In this document: positions 11,181 through 22,940 of the stretch, in pieces
Numbering within the stretch: position 1 is the first letter of the stretch
How the letters are laid out: every line of letters begins with the position of its first letter
Assembly (NCBI RefSeq): GCF_002099425.1
Contig: NW_018344336.1
Coordinates: forward strand, 778,001 to 842,000
Reading direction: 5' to 3'
DNA length: 64,000 nucleotides
From: Phascolarctos cinereus
Lineage: Eukaryota > Chordata > Mammalia > Diprotodontia > Phascolarctidae
The notes under the pieces: model-generated
What the model was told of the DNA's origin: nothing
What the model saw: the letters and a program-made list of their open reading frames with translations, nothing else
Databases searched by the model: none
Program-made: the position numbers and the translations under genes

Positions 11181-14100
11181 TAAAATGTTTTTGAACAACA
11201 ACAAAAAAAACCCCATAGGTTTCAGTTCCTGAAGTCTCATAAGAGACAGAACTAATGTTTCCATATCATGATATCTGTAAATTGATTCGTACAGTATAAT
11301 AAAAATTCATTACAAACTTTTAAAATGAAATTTATAGATGATAGGAGGGTGTTTCCTTGGAACCAACAATTTCATGCCTTAAAATGTCCTTAGTACACTT
11401 AATGCCTCGGCTATCAGTTCACATTCAATGGTGATTGTTGGAGGTTTGGCTTACCAAATTTCCTAGTTAGGTCTAAGTCCTAACTCTGAATGTCACACAT
11501 TAGAGTGGGGATAGGAGAGCAAAGCAAAACCTCAGAACACAGAAGGTCAGACCCTTCATTGGGATACAGACCACCCTATGTGATAGGGGGAAGCTATCTG
11601 AGATCATGAATTAGAATCTGCTTTGGCAGGGCCTCATAAGAAAAAATATCATCGAATCAAAGATTTATTTTCATCTATATTCTAAGTGAGTCAAAATATT
11701 GGCCAGTTATAGGGAAGACAAAAGCCAGAAGGAGGGAGGTTTTCCCTAGGATTTCATCCTTTGCTGCAATTTAATTAGCATTTGGTAGTAGGGATGCTTT
11801 GAAACAATTCATGAATCTATAACTACACAGCTAAAACAGTCTAGTTAAAGTACTATCTTCTGATAAGCCAAAAAAATGCCCCCAAACAGGAAACGCTTGG
11901 ATACCAAAGCAAATGTAACTCCCTATATTTTCTCCTTTAGTCCAGACTAACTACTGATATTACTAAAAAGGAAAATAAAAGCAGGGTATTTTGGGACAAT
12001 AAAAGTAATGTGTAGCATGCTGAGGTCTTAGAAGAGGCACAGGTTCGTTTTGCAAATTTGTATATAGGGAAGATGCTTGTGTATTGTAATAATTATCTAA
12101 TGAAAAACAAAAAGAAAAATCCATAGAGATCATTTTCAGGATCATAAGCTGGCTGAGGCTACAGCAGGTGCAAAGTCTGAATTCTGAGGGTCTGGAGAAG
12201 AAAGGGTGGCAGAGGCAGAGGGGCTGGGAGTGGAAATTTTCAGAAACAGGAGGATGTAAGGGCATACAGAGTACCAGACCTGAGAGTTGCTATGGAGATG
12301 AAAATGAGAGAGCAGCAGTGCCCAGAGAAGGGGGGGGGATCAGAACAAAGAGAGTGTTTAGGGCACAAAACATCGGCTCTTGCATTCAGCTCCAAACCTA
12401 TATACTACAGGTAGGAGGCTTCATACAAAGGGAATCATGTCCCTGGGGAAGGGGCCTTAAAGTGGAAAAACTCACAAATCACATGGACTTATTTTCATGT
12501 ATGTATTCAGTGAGACCAAATGTTGGACATTTTAATTAATTTAAAATATAAGAGAGAGGTAGATTTTTTGGTAGATCGTTCATCTGTTTCAATATAATTT
12601 TTATTTGGCATCAGTGATGTATAAGAAATACTAATAAAGAAACTAAAAACAATCATAAACCAAAAATATCATCTCTTCAACTACACTACCGAAAGTGTTT
12701 GATGAGATTAGTGTTATTTTTTTTGGCTACCTACAAACACCCCTCAAGATCACAACATGTGCAAAGCAAAACAAATGCAGTTACATGTATTTCTTTCCTT
12801 AGTAAAGACTGCTATTCTATGACTATTTATAAAAATGAGTATCAAAGAATTTTGGACTAAAACCCTCAGTTGTCCTATATAGAGACCTTTGTAGAGAGAA
12901 GACTTCTATTTTGAAGTCATCCTACAGAAATGCATGGTAATAATAATTCAAATAATAAAATTAAAAATGATAACTTGGCACAAGTTTTCTTAATATGGAT
13001 TTAGAAGTCAAACTGATGTCTCCTATGGTCTCTAGCATTCCAAAGGTCTAGGTTTCCAGGTACTTTTCATGTGGGAATGTTGGAAGTAGTTGAGAACATA
13101 GATAGAGAATGTCTAAACTAGCAGTTATAGCCTGCCTCTGAGTGTCCCAATGGTGAGTGGAAAGTGAAGCCAGAATAGGTGGTCATGGGGGCCACCTGGA
13201 ACCCAGGCTATGTGGGCTTGATGGAGACTCTGAATCCAGAACCCCTGAGCTTGATTAGGCTGCCAAATCTATAATGTCTATAAGGCCACATGTGGCCTTG
13301 AGGCCAAGGTGGAGAGTGTTGGAAGAGCTGAGAATGGAAATTGTCAGAAATTGGAGGGTTTTTAGCACAGAACATGGTGTAGCCAAGGTGAAGAGAAGGA
13401 AGGAGGTAGGAGAGCACTTTGAAGAAGGGATATCAGAGCAGAGAGTGCCCTGAGACTCCAACGGACACGTCTTGATATGTCCTGAAAATCACACTGTTCA
13501 ATTGGTAGGTGATTTCTGAGAATATAAATGATAGGCTCTGAATTGGCCTTAGATAGAGAATGTCACAAATGGCAAGGGTTTATTCTCATATATATTCCTA
13601 TTTGACCCAAATATTGACCTACAGTAGGACATTTAAAATCAAGAACAAGGTAGATTGTTCTTATGAGATTAGAGCTAAACTCAATTTTTATGTTTTGGAT
13701 GCATTGGAAGTGCAAAAAGGAAAAAAAAAAGATCTGACAACCTTAATGGCACAGCTTTAAGGATATGTTGAGAATACTATCAATTTTATGGCCACCCAAA
13801 AGAATGTGTACATGAAAACCAATGCAATACTCTGCAGTTGCTTCATTGAGAAAGATGGCTATTGATAGTACTATTATTCTGCATACTGGGACATTGATGG
13901 TATATAAACATGATGGTATATAATAAGGATATGTAAAGGGAGAAGACTTCTGTTTGGAAATCTGTATGTGGGTAAGACAACAGTGTGTTTTGAAAATAAA
14001 ACCATATATTAAACTTAAGCAAAAATACCCAACCAGATCTTTGGAGGGTGCTCCTTTAGATATCAGCATCTCCTACATATGAAGGTCCTTACAAAACTGA

Positions 14101-14580
14101 ATGTCTCAGCTTCCAAGGAAGACTTAAGCAGGCAAGTTTGTGGTAGTGTAGAGCTCAGAAGATAGAATTTCCTAGCATGACAGTAAGTCCCATCTCAGAA
14201 TGGTACAAGTAGGAATGAATGGGGAAGCCAGAATTCCTGAACAGGCATTTGACTTAGAAGCTAGAGTCTCTGAGCTTGAAAATATACAGTCCTGAGCTAG
14301 ATGAGGCAATAGAAATAGGAATGTCAGTAGGGGAACTGGCTAGAACAGAGAGAGAGTGGTGATAAGAGAAATTGTCTGAAGAAATAAGGTTTTAGAAGAG
14401 TCAATGTCAGATCTGTGAAGACCCATGGAGAAGAGAATGATAGATTGAGGAGGGACTTTAGAGGAAGGGATATTTGATCCAAGAGAGAACAGCAAAGGTC
14501 AGGACTGTCTCCAATCTCTGAGGACCTATATCATCTGCTGTGGAATGGGCTTTCAAATGCAAAATGTCATCAATTTCAAG
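11181..14580 (+). repeat. Array block: S2, S3, S4, S1
   Basis: S2 runs from about 11340, S3 from about 12125, S4 from about 12985 and S1 from about 14040. This is one of the best places to see the S1-S4 order uninterrupted. At 13282-13310 S4 carries a short palindromic tract ('ggccacatgtggccttgagg') identical in type to the MITE ends. Confidence 0.75.
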
Positions 14581-14751
14581 CTTTTTTTTTTTTTTTGCTT
14601 TATGGTGAAGCAGTCGGGGTTAAGTGAACTTGCCCAAGGTCACACAGCTAATAAGTGTCAAGTGTCTGAAGCCAGATTTGAACTTAGGTCCTCCTGAAGT
14701 CCTCTTCCAAGGCCAGAGCTCTATCTACTGCGCCACCTACCTCTGCCCCCA
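14581..14751 (-). mobile_element. Marsupial CORE-SINE (Mar1-like), antisense
   Basis: A poly(T) run, then 'ggttaagtgaacttgcccaa', 'ggtcacacagctaataagtg', 'gccagatttgaacttaggtc', 'agctctatctactgcgccac' and a C-rich end. It interrupts the S1 'tcatcaatttcaag' motif, a different site from the 7.4/11.0 kb pair, so this is an independent insertion. It is the longest SINE copy here. Confidence 0.92.
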
Positions 14752-15301
14752 AGCATTTTCTATAAATATATTCTTATTAGCCAAAAATATTTTCCAATTC
14801 TAGGTAAATAAAGAAAGGAAAAGAATTTATAATTTTAGATGAGATCAATCATTTATTTCAATTCACTTTCTATTATATCCTTGTTAAGCTAAAGCAAAAT
14901 TACATCTTCCATCACACAGACAAAAAGGTTTGATGAAACTACTGATAATTTTTTAGCTAGCTAAAAATCCTCAGACAAGATAATATAAAAGCCCCAAAAC
15001 AAGTGTAATTCGATGAAGATCCTTCTGTAATAAAGACAGTCATTTATAAGATTATTATTGATAATGAATATAGAATATTTTTGAACAACAACAATAAAAA
15101 ACCCTACCGGTTAATTCCTGAAGCCTTATAATGAACAAACTAATATTTCTAGATCAGGATGTTTGCAAGTTGTTAGGTACAATGTGATAAAAATCCATTA
15201 AAATTTTTTTTTAAATTAACTTTATAGATCGTACGATGATGTTTCTTGGGAACCCAAAATTTCGTGTCTAGGAATGTCCTTAGGGTACTGAATGGCTGAG
15301 C
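14752..15301 (+). repeat. Array block: S1 3' half, S2 start
   Basis: S1 resumes at 'cattttctataaatatattc' and passes its AATAAA/A-rich end at about 15060-15230. S2 begins near 15236 and runs to the MITE. The 8 bp at 15294-15301 are duplicated after the MITE. Confidence 0.75.
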
Positions 15302-15504
15302 CAGGGGTGGGGAATCTGTAGCCTCAAGGCTACATGTGGCCCTCTAGGTCCACAAGTGTGGTCCTTTGACTGAATCCAAACTTAACAAAACAAATCACCT
15401 TAATAAAAAGATTTGTTTTGTAAAACTTAGACTCAGTCAAAAGGCCATACTTAAGGCCCTAGAAGGCCACATGTGGCATTGAGGCTGCAGGTTCCCTACT
15501 CCTA
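15302..15504 (+). mobile_element. hAT-like MITE with 8-bp target duplication
   Basis: A ~203 bp element with long inverted ends: it starts 'caggggtggggaatctgtag' and ends 'ctgcaggttccctactccta', which is the reverse complement apart from a few mismatches. It has no coding capacity. The target duplication is ggctgagc (15294-15301) against ggctgggc (15505-15512). Paralogous S2 copies at about 33885, 52525 and 63525 show the empty site as a single 'ggctgggc'-like 8-mer. CAGGGGT-type ends and an 8-bp duplication are typical of hAT elements. The exact family name is not certain. Confidence 0.88.
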
Positions 15505-17684
15505 GGCTGGGCTGTCATTTGCCACTAAAGGGCAGTTGAGGGTTGGCAAACCAAATTTCCTAGCTAGACTAAATCCCATCTCTGAGTGTCTCTCTTTGGA
15601 GTGGGGATGTGAGAGCAAAGCAAAACTTTACAATACAAAAGGTTACCCCTTTGAATGGGTAACAAACCACTCAATGTGATAGCTGGAAGCTCTCTGGGAA
15701 TATGAATTAGAATTTGCTCTAGTAGGGGCCTTATGATGGAAAATATCATAAATGGTAAAGATTTATTTTCATATCTGTTCTAAGCGAGCCAATATATCGG
15801 CCATTTGTAGGGAATTTCAAAAACAAAAAAGAGGGCGATTTTGCCTAGGATTTCAATCCTTTCCAGCAATTTAATTAATATTCCATAGTAGGGGTGCTTT
15901 GAAACAAATCACCCATTCATAACTGCACAGCTAAAAGAGTGAGGTGAAAGTACTGAAGAGTTTTTGGCAAGCCAAAATAATGCTCCTGACTGAAAGCTCT
16001 TTGACATTAAAGCAAATGTAATTCTTTGGAGCTCTTCCTTTGGTCAAGAATGTTTTGATATTGCTATTTTTTCTTGCAAATACTATAATTATTAAAAAAA
16101 ACCCAGTGAAACTTCACAGTTACCTTCTCCAAATGCCTGAGAAAAGTGAAAGCAAAAATGGTACCTGTTGGATTTTTAAAAGAATAAGCATATTAAATGG
16201 GAACTTTATATATACACGTTTCACTAAGAATATTATGTAACAATATTTTTTCTATGAAACTATTTTTCTCTCTGAATTTGAAAAATGCAAATCTTTTTGT
16301 GGCTATAACTGAGTTTTAGAAGTTTATAAATATTCATAAGTAAAAAAAAATCTAGCACACAGTGAGGATAAATTGAAATGAATAGTATATATGCACAAAT
16401 CTTTAGGCCATGTGAGTAAAACACTGTGTCAAGGTACATTGGAAAAAGAGGCCAGAACATCTGATTTTTGATACTACTATTAAGGAAAATGCTTACAGAG
16501 CTAATTTGGGCAAAAGAAATGAAGGTAGCAGTATGCTAAGGATTTAGAAGAGACATGGGTTCATTGTGGGAATTTGTATATATATGTGATGCATGTACAT
16601 TGTAATAATTATGTAATAAAAAGAAAAATCCTTATAGATCACAGAAGAGTACAGTACAGCCTTAGAATGCAAAACATCAGCTCTTGGTAGTCCCTTGGAG
16701 AACTGAATATCTTTGATTCCTGGGAAACTTCAAGGATATATGTTGGAGGGTCCTGGAGCTGAAAATGTAGAATGTCCTAGCTAAGAGAAAATTCGTGTGT
16801 CTAAATGTCCAGATATTGAGTGAATAGATTTGAGAGAATATTAGATGGGGGATGGCTCGTGGAATAGAGAATATGTGAATATAGAGTATTTATAATATAG
16901 GTAGTGTGTGTGTGTGTGTGTGTGTGTATACATATATATATGTATATATATAAAACACATAATATATGTATGGAAATTTGGAATTCAGTATCATCAGCTG
17001 GCCGAGATGTCGAATCTGCAAGGCCATAACTGTGACAGTGTGGACAAGAGAGAAGGGGAGGAAGTATGGGGTCTGAGAAGGGACATTTTCAGAAACAGGA
17101 GGATTTGAGCATACAGAATGAGAGGCCTGGGAGTTGCCATGGAAACAAAATTGAGAGAGCAGCAGTGCCTATAGAAGAGGGGGTCTCAGAGCAAAGAGAT
17201 CTTGTCAAATCCTGCAAGTGTAGTACAAACCATCAAAAGCTATAGGTGGGAGGGTTCAGACAACAGAAATAGTTTTGTCGGGAAGGGGCCTTCTAATACA
17301 AAATGTCATAAATTTCAAGGATTACTTTAAATATATACTTAGTAAACAAAAATATTTTCCAGTTCTAGGTAAATAAAGAAAGGAAGAGAATTTTGAATTT
17401 TTGGGTCAGATCAATAATAATTTATTTAAATTTACATAGAATTAAAGCCTTGTGAAGCTTAAAAAGAAAAAAAATCACTTCTTCCACCACACATTCAAAA
17501 GTGTTTGGTGAAAATACTGATTATATTTTGGCTGTGTAAAAGGTCCACAGACAAGGTAAAATACCAGCACCATGAAACAAATGCAGTCTGATGAAGACCT
17601 TTCTTTGATAAAGAGTGCAATTGATCTGATTATTATTGATAAAGGAAATAGATTATTTTTGAACAAAAAAATAGCTGTGTTAAA
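15505..17684 (+). repeat. Array block: S2, S3, S1 tail
   Basis: S2 runs to about 16625 and includes the typical 'gagcaaagcaaaac' and 'tagtaggggcctta' motifs. S3 runs from about 16640 and joins the S1 3' half at about 17330 ('ttttccagttctaggtaaat'). A TG/TA microsatellite expansion lies within S3. Confidence 0.72.
16902..16955 (+). repeat. (TG)n/(TA)n microsatellite
   Basis: About 13 TG units followed by alternating TA/CATA. It replaces the S3 text between 'gaatagagaatatgtga' and 'ggaaatttggaattcag', which is free of repeats in other S3 copies. It therefore expanded after S3 amplification. Confidence 0.9.
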
Positions 17685-17804
17685 TTTTTTTGCTAGGCAA
17701 TCAGGAATAAGTGACTTGCCCAGGGTCACACAGTTAAGAAATGGCAAGTGACTGTGAATGGATTTTAACTGAGATCCTCTCCACTCCAGGGCTAGCTGCC
17801 CTGC
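17685..17804 (-). mobile_element. Diverged marsupial CORE-SINE, antisense
   Basis: 'aataagtgacttgcccaggg', 'tcacacagttaagaa', 'gattttaactgagatcctct' and 'gctagctgccctgcc' remain. It lies in the S1 tail at the same position as the SINEs at 38156 and 52930, with the same unusual internal text. All three derive from one old insertion. Confidence 0.85.
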
Positions 17805-19389
17805 CTATGTTAATTCTTGAAGTCTCATAAGACATAGATACCATGATCTAGAAATATCTATAAGTCATTAGGTACAGTGTAATAAAAATTCATTATGAAA
17901 ACTTTAAAAAATCAACCTTGTAGATCATAGTACGGCAGTCTTGGGAACCCAAAATGTCATGTCTTGAAATGCCCTCACCACACTATTAACTAACTAGGGT
18001 AACAATTTCCCTTTAAGGGCAATTGTGGGATGTAGTGGAGAGCAAGCATACTGAATTTGCTAACTAGGCGAAAATAAAACCTCTGAAATGACACACTAGT
18101 GGAGTGGGGATATGAAAGCAAAGCAAAAGCCTAAAACAGAAAAGGTCAGACTTTTGAATGGGCCACAAACCACCCTTTGTCATAGCTGGAAGGTCTCTGA
18201 GATCGTAAATCAAAATCAACTCAGGTAAGGGCCTTAGATTGGAAAACATCATAAATGACAAAGATTTATTTCCATATATTTTCTAAATGAGCCAAAAGAT
18301 TGGCCAATTCTAGGGAATTTTATAAATAAGGAGGGAAATTTTGCCTAGGAGATGAATGCATTCTTACAATTTAATTTATAATCTGTTGTAGGGATGCTTT
18401 GAAACAAAAATTGCCTGTTCGTAACGACACAACTAAAAGAGTCTTGTGAAAGTACTGAATTGTTTTTGTCAAAACAAAAACAAAACAAACAACAAAACAC
18501 CCCCGTGAAAACCCTTGGACATGAAAGGCACATGTAATTCCCTGTAGGTCCTCCTTTGGTCAAGACTGCTATTGATATTACTATTAAGGAAAGTGAGTGC
18601 AGAGTATAATTAGGATACAACAGGAAATTTCTAGCATGCTAAGGACTTACAAGAGACATCATTATTTAGCTTTGGAACTAACTTCATATACATTTTAGAA
18701 ATCTGTATATAGGTGAAAAGTATGTGCATTGTGATAATTATTCAATAAAAAATAAAAAGACAAACACATATAGTCTAAGGCCTTAGAATCCAAAATATCA
18801 GCTCCTGATAGCCCCTTGCCATGCTGAATATTGGGGCTGCTCATGGGACCTTTTCAGGATAACTGTTGTTGAGGTCCTGGAGCTTAGAATACTGAATTTC
18901 CCAACTAGGAGATAAGTCTTGTCTCTGCATATCCAGATGTTGAGTAAAGAGCTGAGAATGAGTATCAGGTGGGGGATGACTGAAGGAACATAGAATGTAT
19001 GAACTTGAAGGAAATTTGGAATTCAGATGGTGAATGAGCCTGTAGAAGTTCCAAAGTCAGGATTGTAAGGATCTATAGAAGAGAAAGTAAGGCATGTATA
19101 TATGGGATCTGGGAATGAACATTTTCAGAAACAGGGGGATTTGAGCACACAGAGTGTCAGGCCTGGGAATTGCCATGGAGATGAAAATGAGAGAGCTGGG
19201 AGTCACCATAGAAGAGGGCTTAGGAGCCCTTAGGGCAGAAGAGGTCAGATCTTGCAGTGTACTGGAAGCCGGACTGTGTGGGCTTGAGGGAAACTTTGAA
19301 CCTTCAATCTGGAGCTAGATTTGGCTAGGGAATCTCTAATGCCCTTTTCCAGAGGGACTAGAAGGGGGACAGTGTTCAGGAGCTGAGAT

Positions 19390-19507
19390 GCATTGATAGT
19401 GCCATGGAAATAATGAACATAATGTTGATCAACTTTGAGGTACAGTGGAGGATAGAAGGAAACACCCTGGCATGACATGATCCTTGCTGTTACGAAGAGT
19501 TGATCAT
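19390..19507 (+). mobile_element. RTE (BovB-like) LINE 3' fragment
   Basis: 'gatagtgccatggaaataat', 'gaacataatgttgatcaact' and 'acagtggaggatagaag', then 'accctggcatgacatgatcc' and 'ttacgaagagttg', match the end of marsupial RTE ORF2 (the region reading roughly DSV-E-MN-LD-L---VEDRRAWHAMIL-VTKS). It is short, diverged and inside S4. It is repeated at 39892-40009 as part of the near-identical patch. Confidence 0.65.
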
Positions 19508-20080
19508 CACAACATGGAGTTATACATAAGGGGAAAAGATTTCTGGTTTAAAATCAGTATATTGGTAAGATTCAAGTGTGTAGCCAGGATGAAGGAGGAC
19601 AAAGGAGAACACTTTCAATGAAGGGATATAAGAGCAGAGAGTGCCCTAAGATCCAAAGGGAAGATCTTGCAATGTCCTGAAAATCACCAAGTTTGATTGC
19701 TAGGCCATTTCTGAGAATAGAAATGAGGAGCTCTGAATGGGCCTTAGAATGTAAAAATATCATGAATGCCAAAGATGTATTCTCTGATATATTCTTACTT
19801 GCCAAATATAGACCTGTTATACATCACTAAAAAAACAAAACAAAGTAGATTATTCTGATGAGATCAAATATGAAATTAAATTTAATTTTGAGAATCCATT
19901 GGTGGTGCCGAAAATAAACAAATCTGACATCCTTAACCACAGAGCCTCAAGGGTGTGGTGAAAATGCTCTCTATTTGATAACCACCCAATGAACCAAGCA
20001 AACCTGCAAAACCCCAATATTTGTGGAGGACAAACCATTACAATCCCCTGTAATTCCTTCATTGGGAAAGATAGCTGTTC

Positions 20081-20122
<42 letters not shown>

Positions 20123-20129
20123 TAATAAT
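20081..20129 (+). repeat. (AAT)n microsatellite
   Basis: About 16 AAT units within an S4 tail. The paralogous place at 40585-40610 has a short, impure version, so it expanded locally. Confidence 0.95.
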
Positions 20130-20891
20130 GACTATTGAGTAGTTTGAACCATTAAAATATGGTCTTGTGTAAATGGACTGTACTAAGAATAAGGTGAGAA
20201 TACTATGAATTTTATAACCACCTAGATTAACACTGTCATCCCCAAATACCTCTACAGGAAAACCAGTGAAATCCTCTGAAATGGCTTCATTGATAAAGAT
20301 AGCAATTGATAATAGTATTTCTGATAATGATGATTCAGTTTTTGGGGTCATTACAACTTGGAGTTATGTATTAGTGGAAAAGATTTGTGTTGTAAAATCA
20401 ATATATTAATAAGATTCAAGTAGGTTGTTAAAACAATAAAAGAAATGTAAGTAAATAAACCCCAACAGATCTAAGAAGGGTATTTCCTTAGATATGAGAA
20501 TCTCCTATCTGGGAAGGTCCTTAGAAAACTGAATGTTTCGGCTTCCAGTTAATATATAAAGCAGTCCAGTTGGTGGTAGGCCACAACACAGAAGGCAGAA
20601 CTCCCAGCATAGCAGTAAGTCCCAATTCTGAGTGGAACAATTAATAATCAATTGTGAAGCCAGATTTTTGAACAGCTCTTCAACTTGGAACCTAGAATAT
20701 CTGAGGGATATTGAAGTGGAAGGAGATCTCTTAGAACATCAAAGGACAGAAATTGGAGTGTCCTTGAAAGCACTGTATGTGATAGCTGGGAGGGCTCTAA
20801 GAATATCAATCATCAACTTTCCAGTGGGCCTTAGAGTGGAAAATACCATCCATGCTGACAATTCATTTTCATCTCTGTTCCTAGTCCATTG

Positions 20892-21503
20892 GACTTCAAG
20901 GAGATCAAAGAAGTCAATACTAAAAAATTACTAAAAATTAAGTCAGGCTATTCACTGGAAAGCCACATACTAAAGCTGAAGCTTCAATACTTTGGTCACA
21001 TAATGAAAAGGTAGGACTCATTGGTAAAGACCCTGATATTGGGAAAGATTGAAGTCAAAAGCAAAAGCAGGTGGCAGAGGAAGAGAACACCAAACATGGA
21101 ACTTTCTAGGTACTCTTGGTCTTGAGTGGACAATCTCATCCATGCCAAGGATTGATTTTCATCTGTAGTCTTAGTCATTGGACAGGAAGGAGATCAAATC
21201 AAACAATACTAAAAGAAATTAATTATAGTGATACACTTGACTGAAATTGAAGTTTCAATACTTAGGCTCTGTAATGAGAAGATGCAACTCATTAGTAAAG
21301 ACCCTTATATTGAGAAAGATTGAAGGCAAAAACAAAAGCAGACGGCAGAGGAATATATGAACAGATAGTGTCATGGAAACAACGAACATATCTTTGATAG
21401 ACTGTGAGAGAGAGTGGAGGACAGAAGGGAAGGGCCTGCCATGCTATGATCCATGGGGTCAGGAAGAGTTGGAAATGATTGAATGACTGTATGACCACAA
21501 ATA
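20892..21503 (+). mobile_element. Two tandem RTE (BovB-like) LINE 3' fragments
   Basis: Fragment 1 (20892-21090): 'agatcaaagaagtcaatact', 'gctgaagcttcaatactttg', 'gtcacataatgaaaagg' and 'gggaaagattgaagtcaaaa'. Fragment 2 (21181-21503) repeats the same order and continues through 'gatagtgtcatggaaacaac' to 'gctatgatccatggggtcag' and 'gaagagttgg', the ORF2 C terminus. Between them is a piece of S2 ('gtcttgagtggacaatctca'). A unit of about 285 bp has therefore been tandemly duplicated. Several stops break the frame. A related fragment is at 37917-38146. Confidence 0.75.
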
Positions 21504-21806
21504 GTCTTAATGGGACCAAATACTGGCCCTACCTCATTAGTTTAAAAAATAAGACTTAGAATTTTCATATGAGAGCACTCATGTTTTCCAATATAATTTA
21601 TTTTATGCATCTGTGATGCAAAATAAAAAAGCAAAAAAAAAATGAATAAAAACTCCACACATATTGTAAAAAATTGCCAAATGATTGTGGTGAGATTACT
21701 GTGTATTTTTGGGGCAGCCAAAAAATAAAAAAGGCCAAATCCCACAAAACCTGAACACCAGAACAATTACAGTTTCATGTATTCCTTTTTTTAGTAAAGA
21801 CTGTTG
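21504..21806 (+). repeat. Array block: S3 3' part
   Basis: S3 text from 'gggaccaaatactgg' through 'gcatctgtgatgcaa' to 'ttttttagtaaagactgttg'. The last 11 bases are the left target duplication of the following L1/HAL1-like element. Confidence 0.7.
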
Positions 21807-22897
21807 GACAATTCTGGGATAAGTAGGTCATAAAATTCCAACCTCTCCCGATTTCCCCCACAAAAGAGGTAATAGTAGTATGTCGGGGCAAACATTGATT
21901 GGTAAAAAGAAATGAGAGTAGGGACAGACCAGTCGTCCTCCTGGGACAATCAGAGAAAATCTGAAGGAAAATTCCAACACATGGTTTGGTCCCAGTGAAG
22001 AGTAATCAAGCCCAGGCTAGGTCCACTTAAACAATAAGCAGCAAGCCCTGGACTTAGCTGGGGTGGGAAGCTGCCTTGGCCCTAGCCACAGGAACGTGGG
22101 AATAGAGAGCACTGGGTTCATCTTCAGAGGAGGTTACTAAAGCAAAGAAACCCTCTTTTACCCCAAAGAGTGATGTCAAATGATCACCTGCCCAAAAAGA
22201 ATTCATAGAAGAATTTTAAAAAGATTAAAAAAGGCAAATGAGAAAGATTTGGGGAAAACTAAAAAAAGAAAATTATTAAATAATGGCAATGGAAGGAGAA
22301 GAGAAGGATATTTGGGGTGGTAGGTTAAGTAATAGGAGGGCAAGTTAGTGGGTTGAAGTAAAGTAGAGGAGTCAGAATGTATAGGAAGTAAGAGATACAC
22401 ACAAACATTAAATACAAATCAGAACAGAATGTGTTAGGGGAAAAGGAGCAGATGTGGTAATTATGATCTTGGACAAAGCTAAAGCTAGGATAGATTAATG
22501 AAGAGAGAAAAATAGGGAAACTACACTATGTGCCAGCCATATTTATCAATGTTGTTTGGAGTATTTGAAACAACTACACGATATAAAGGTGAAATATTGC
22601 TGTAGTGTACGGAACGACACGTTGGTGGACTTGGAAAAATATGAAAAGACTTGAGCTTATGAAGGAAGAGATTATCCACCCTCAGAGAAACAGAAGAAAA
22701 ATAAGTATAGTATGGTCTTACATAGTGGCATATGAATGTATATGTCTATATGTGAGTATGATTATAGATATCTAAGTATATGTATGTATGTAAGTGTGTA
22801 TGTGTGTTTATGTATGTATGTATATCTTTGGTATATATGTCCATATATGTATGTATATGTGTATATGCATGCATATATGTATATACACATATGTGAA

Positions 22898-22940
<43 letters not shown>

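Larger units (their letters stand above)
17805..20891 (+). repeat. Array block: S2, S3 front, S4, S1
   Basis: S2 runs from about 17925 and S3 from about 18775. At about 19250 S3 joins mid-S4 ('gactgtgtgggcttgaggga'). S4 continues to about 20465 with an extra partial repeat of its tail, then S1 and a piece of S2. 18505-19932 is nearly identical to 39001-40434. Confidence 0.75.

Noticed and set aside
16040-16460. Short frames on both strands in S2, possible small genes
   Set aside because: About 66 codons each, AT-driven, no homology, not kept in other S2 copies.
19245-19805. Two 77-codon minus-strand frames identical to those at 39747-40307
   Set aside because: The protein identity only reflects the near-identical DNA patch. 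The more diverged relatives of this region do not keep the frames.
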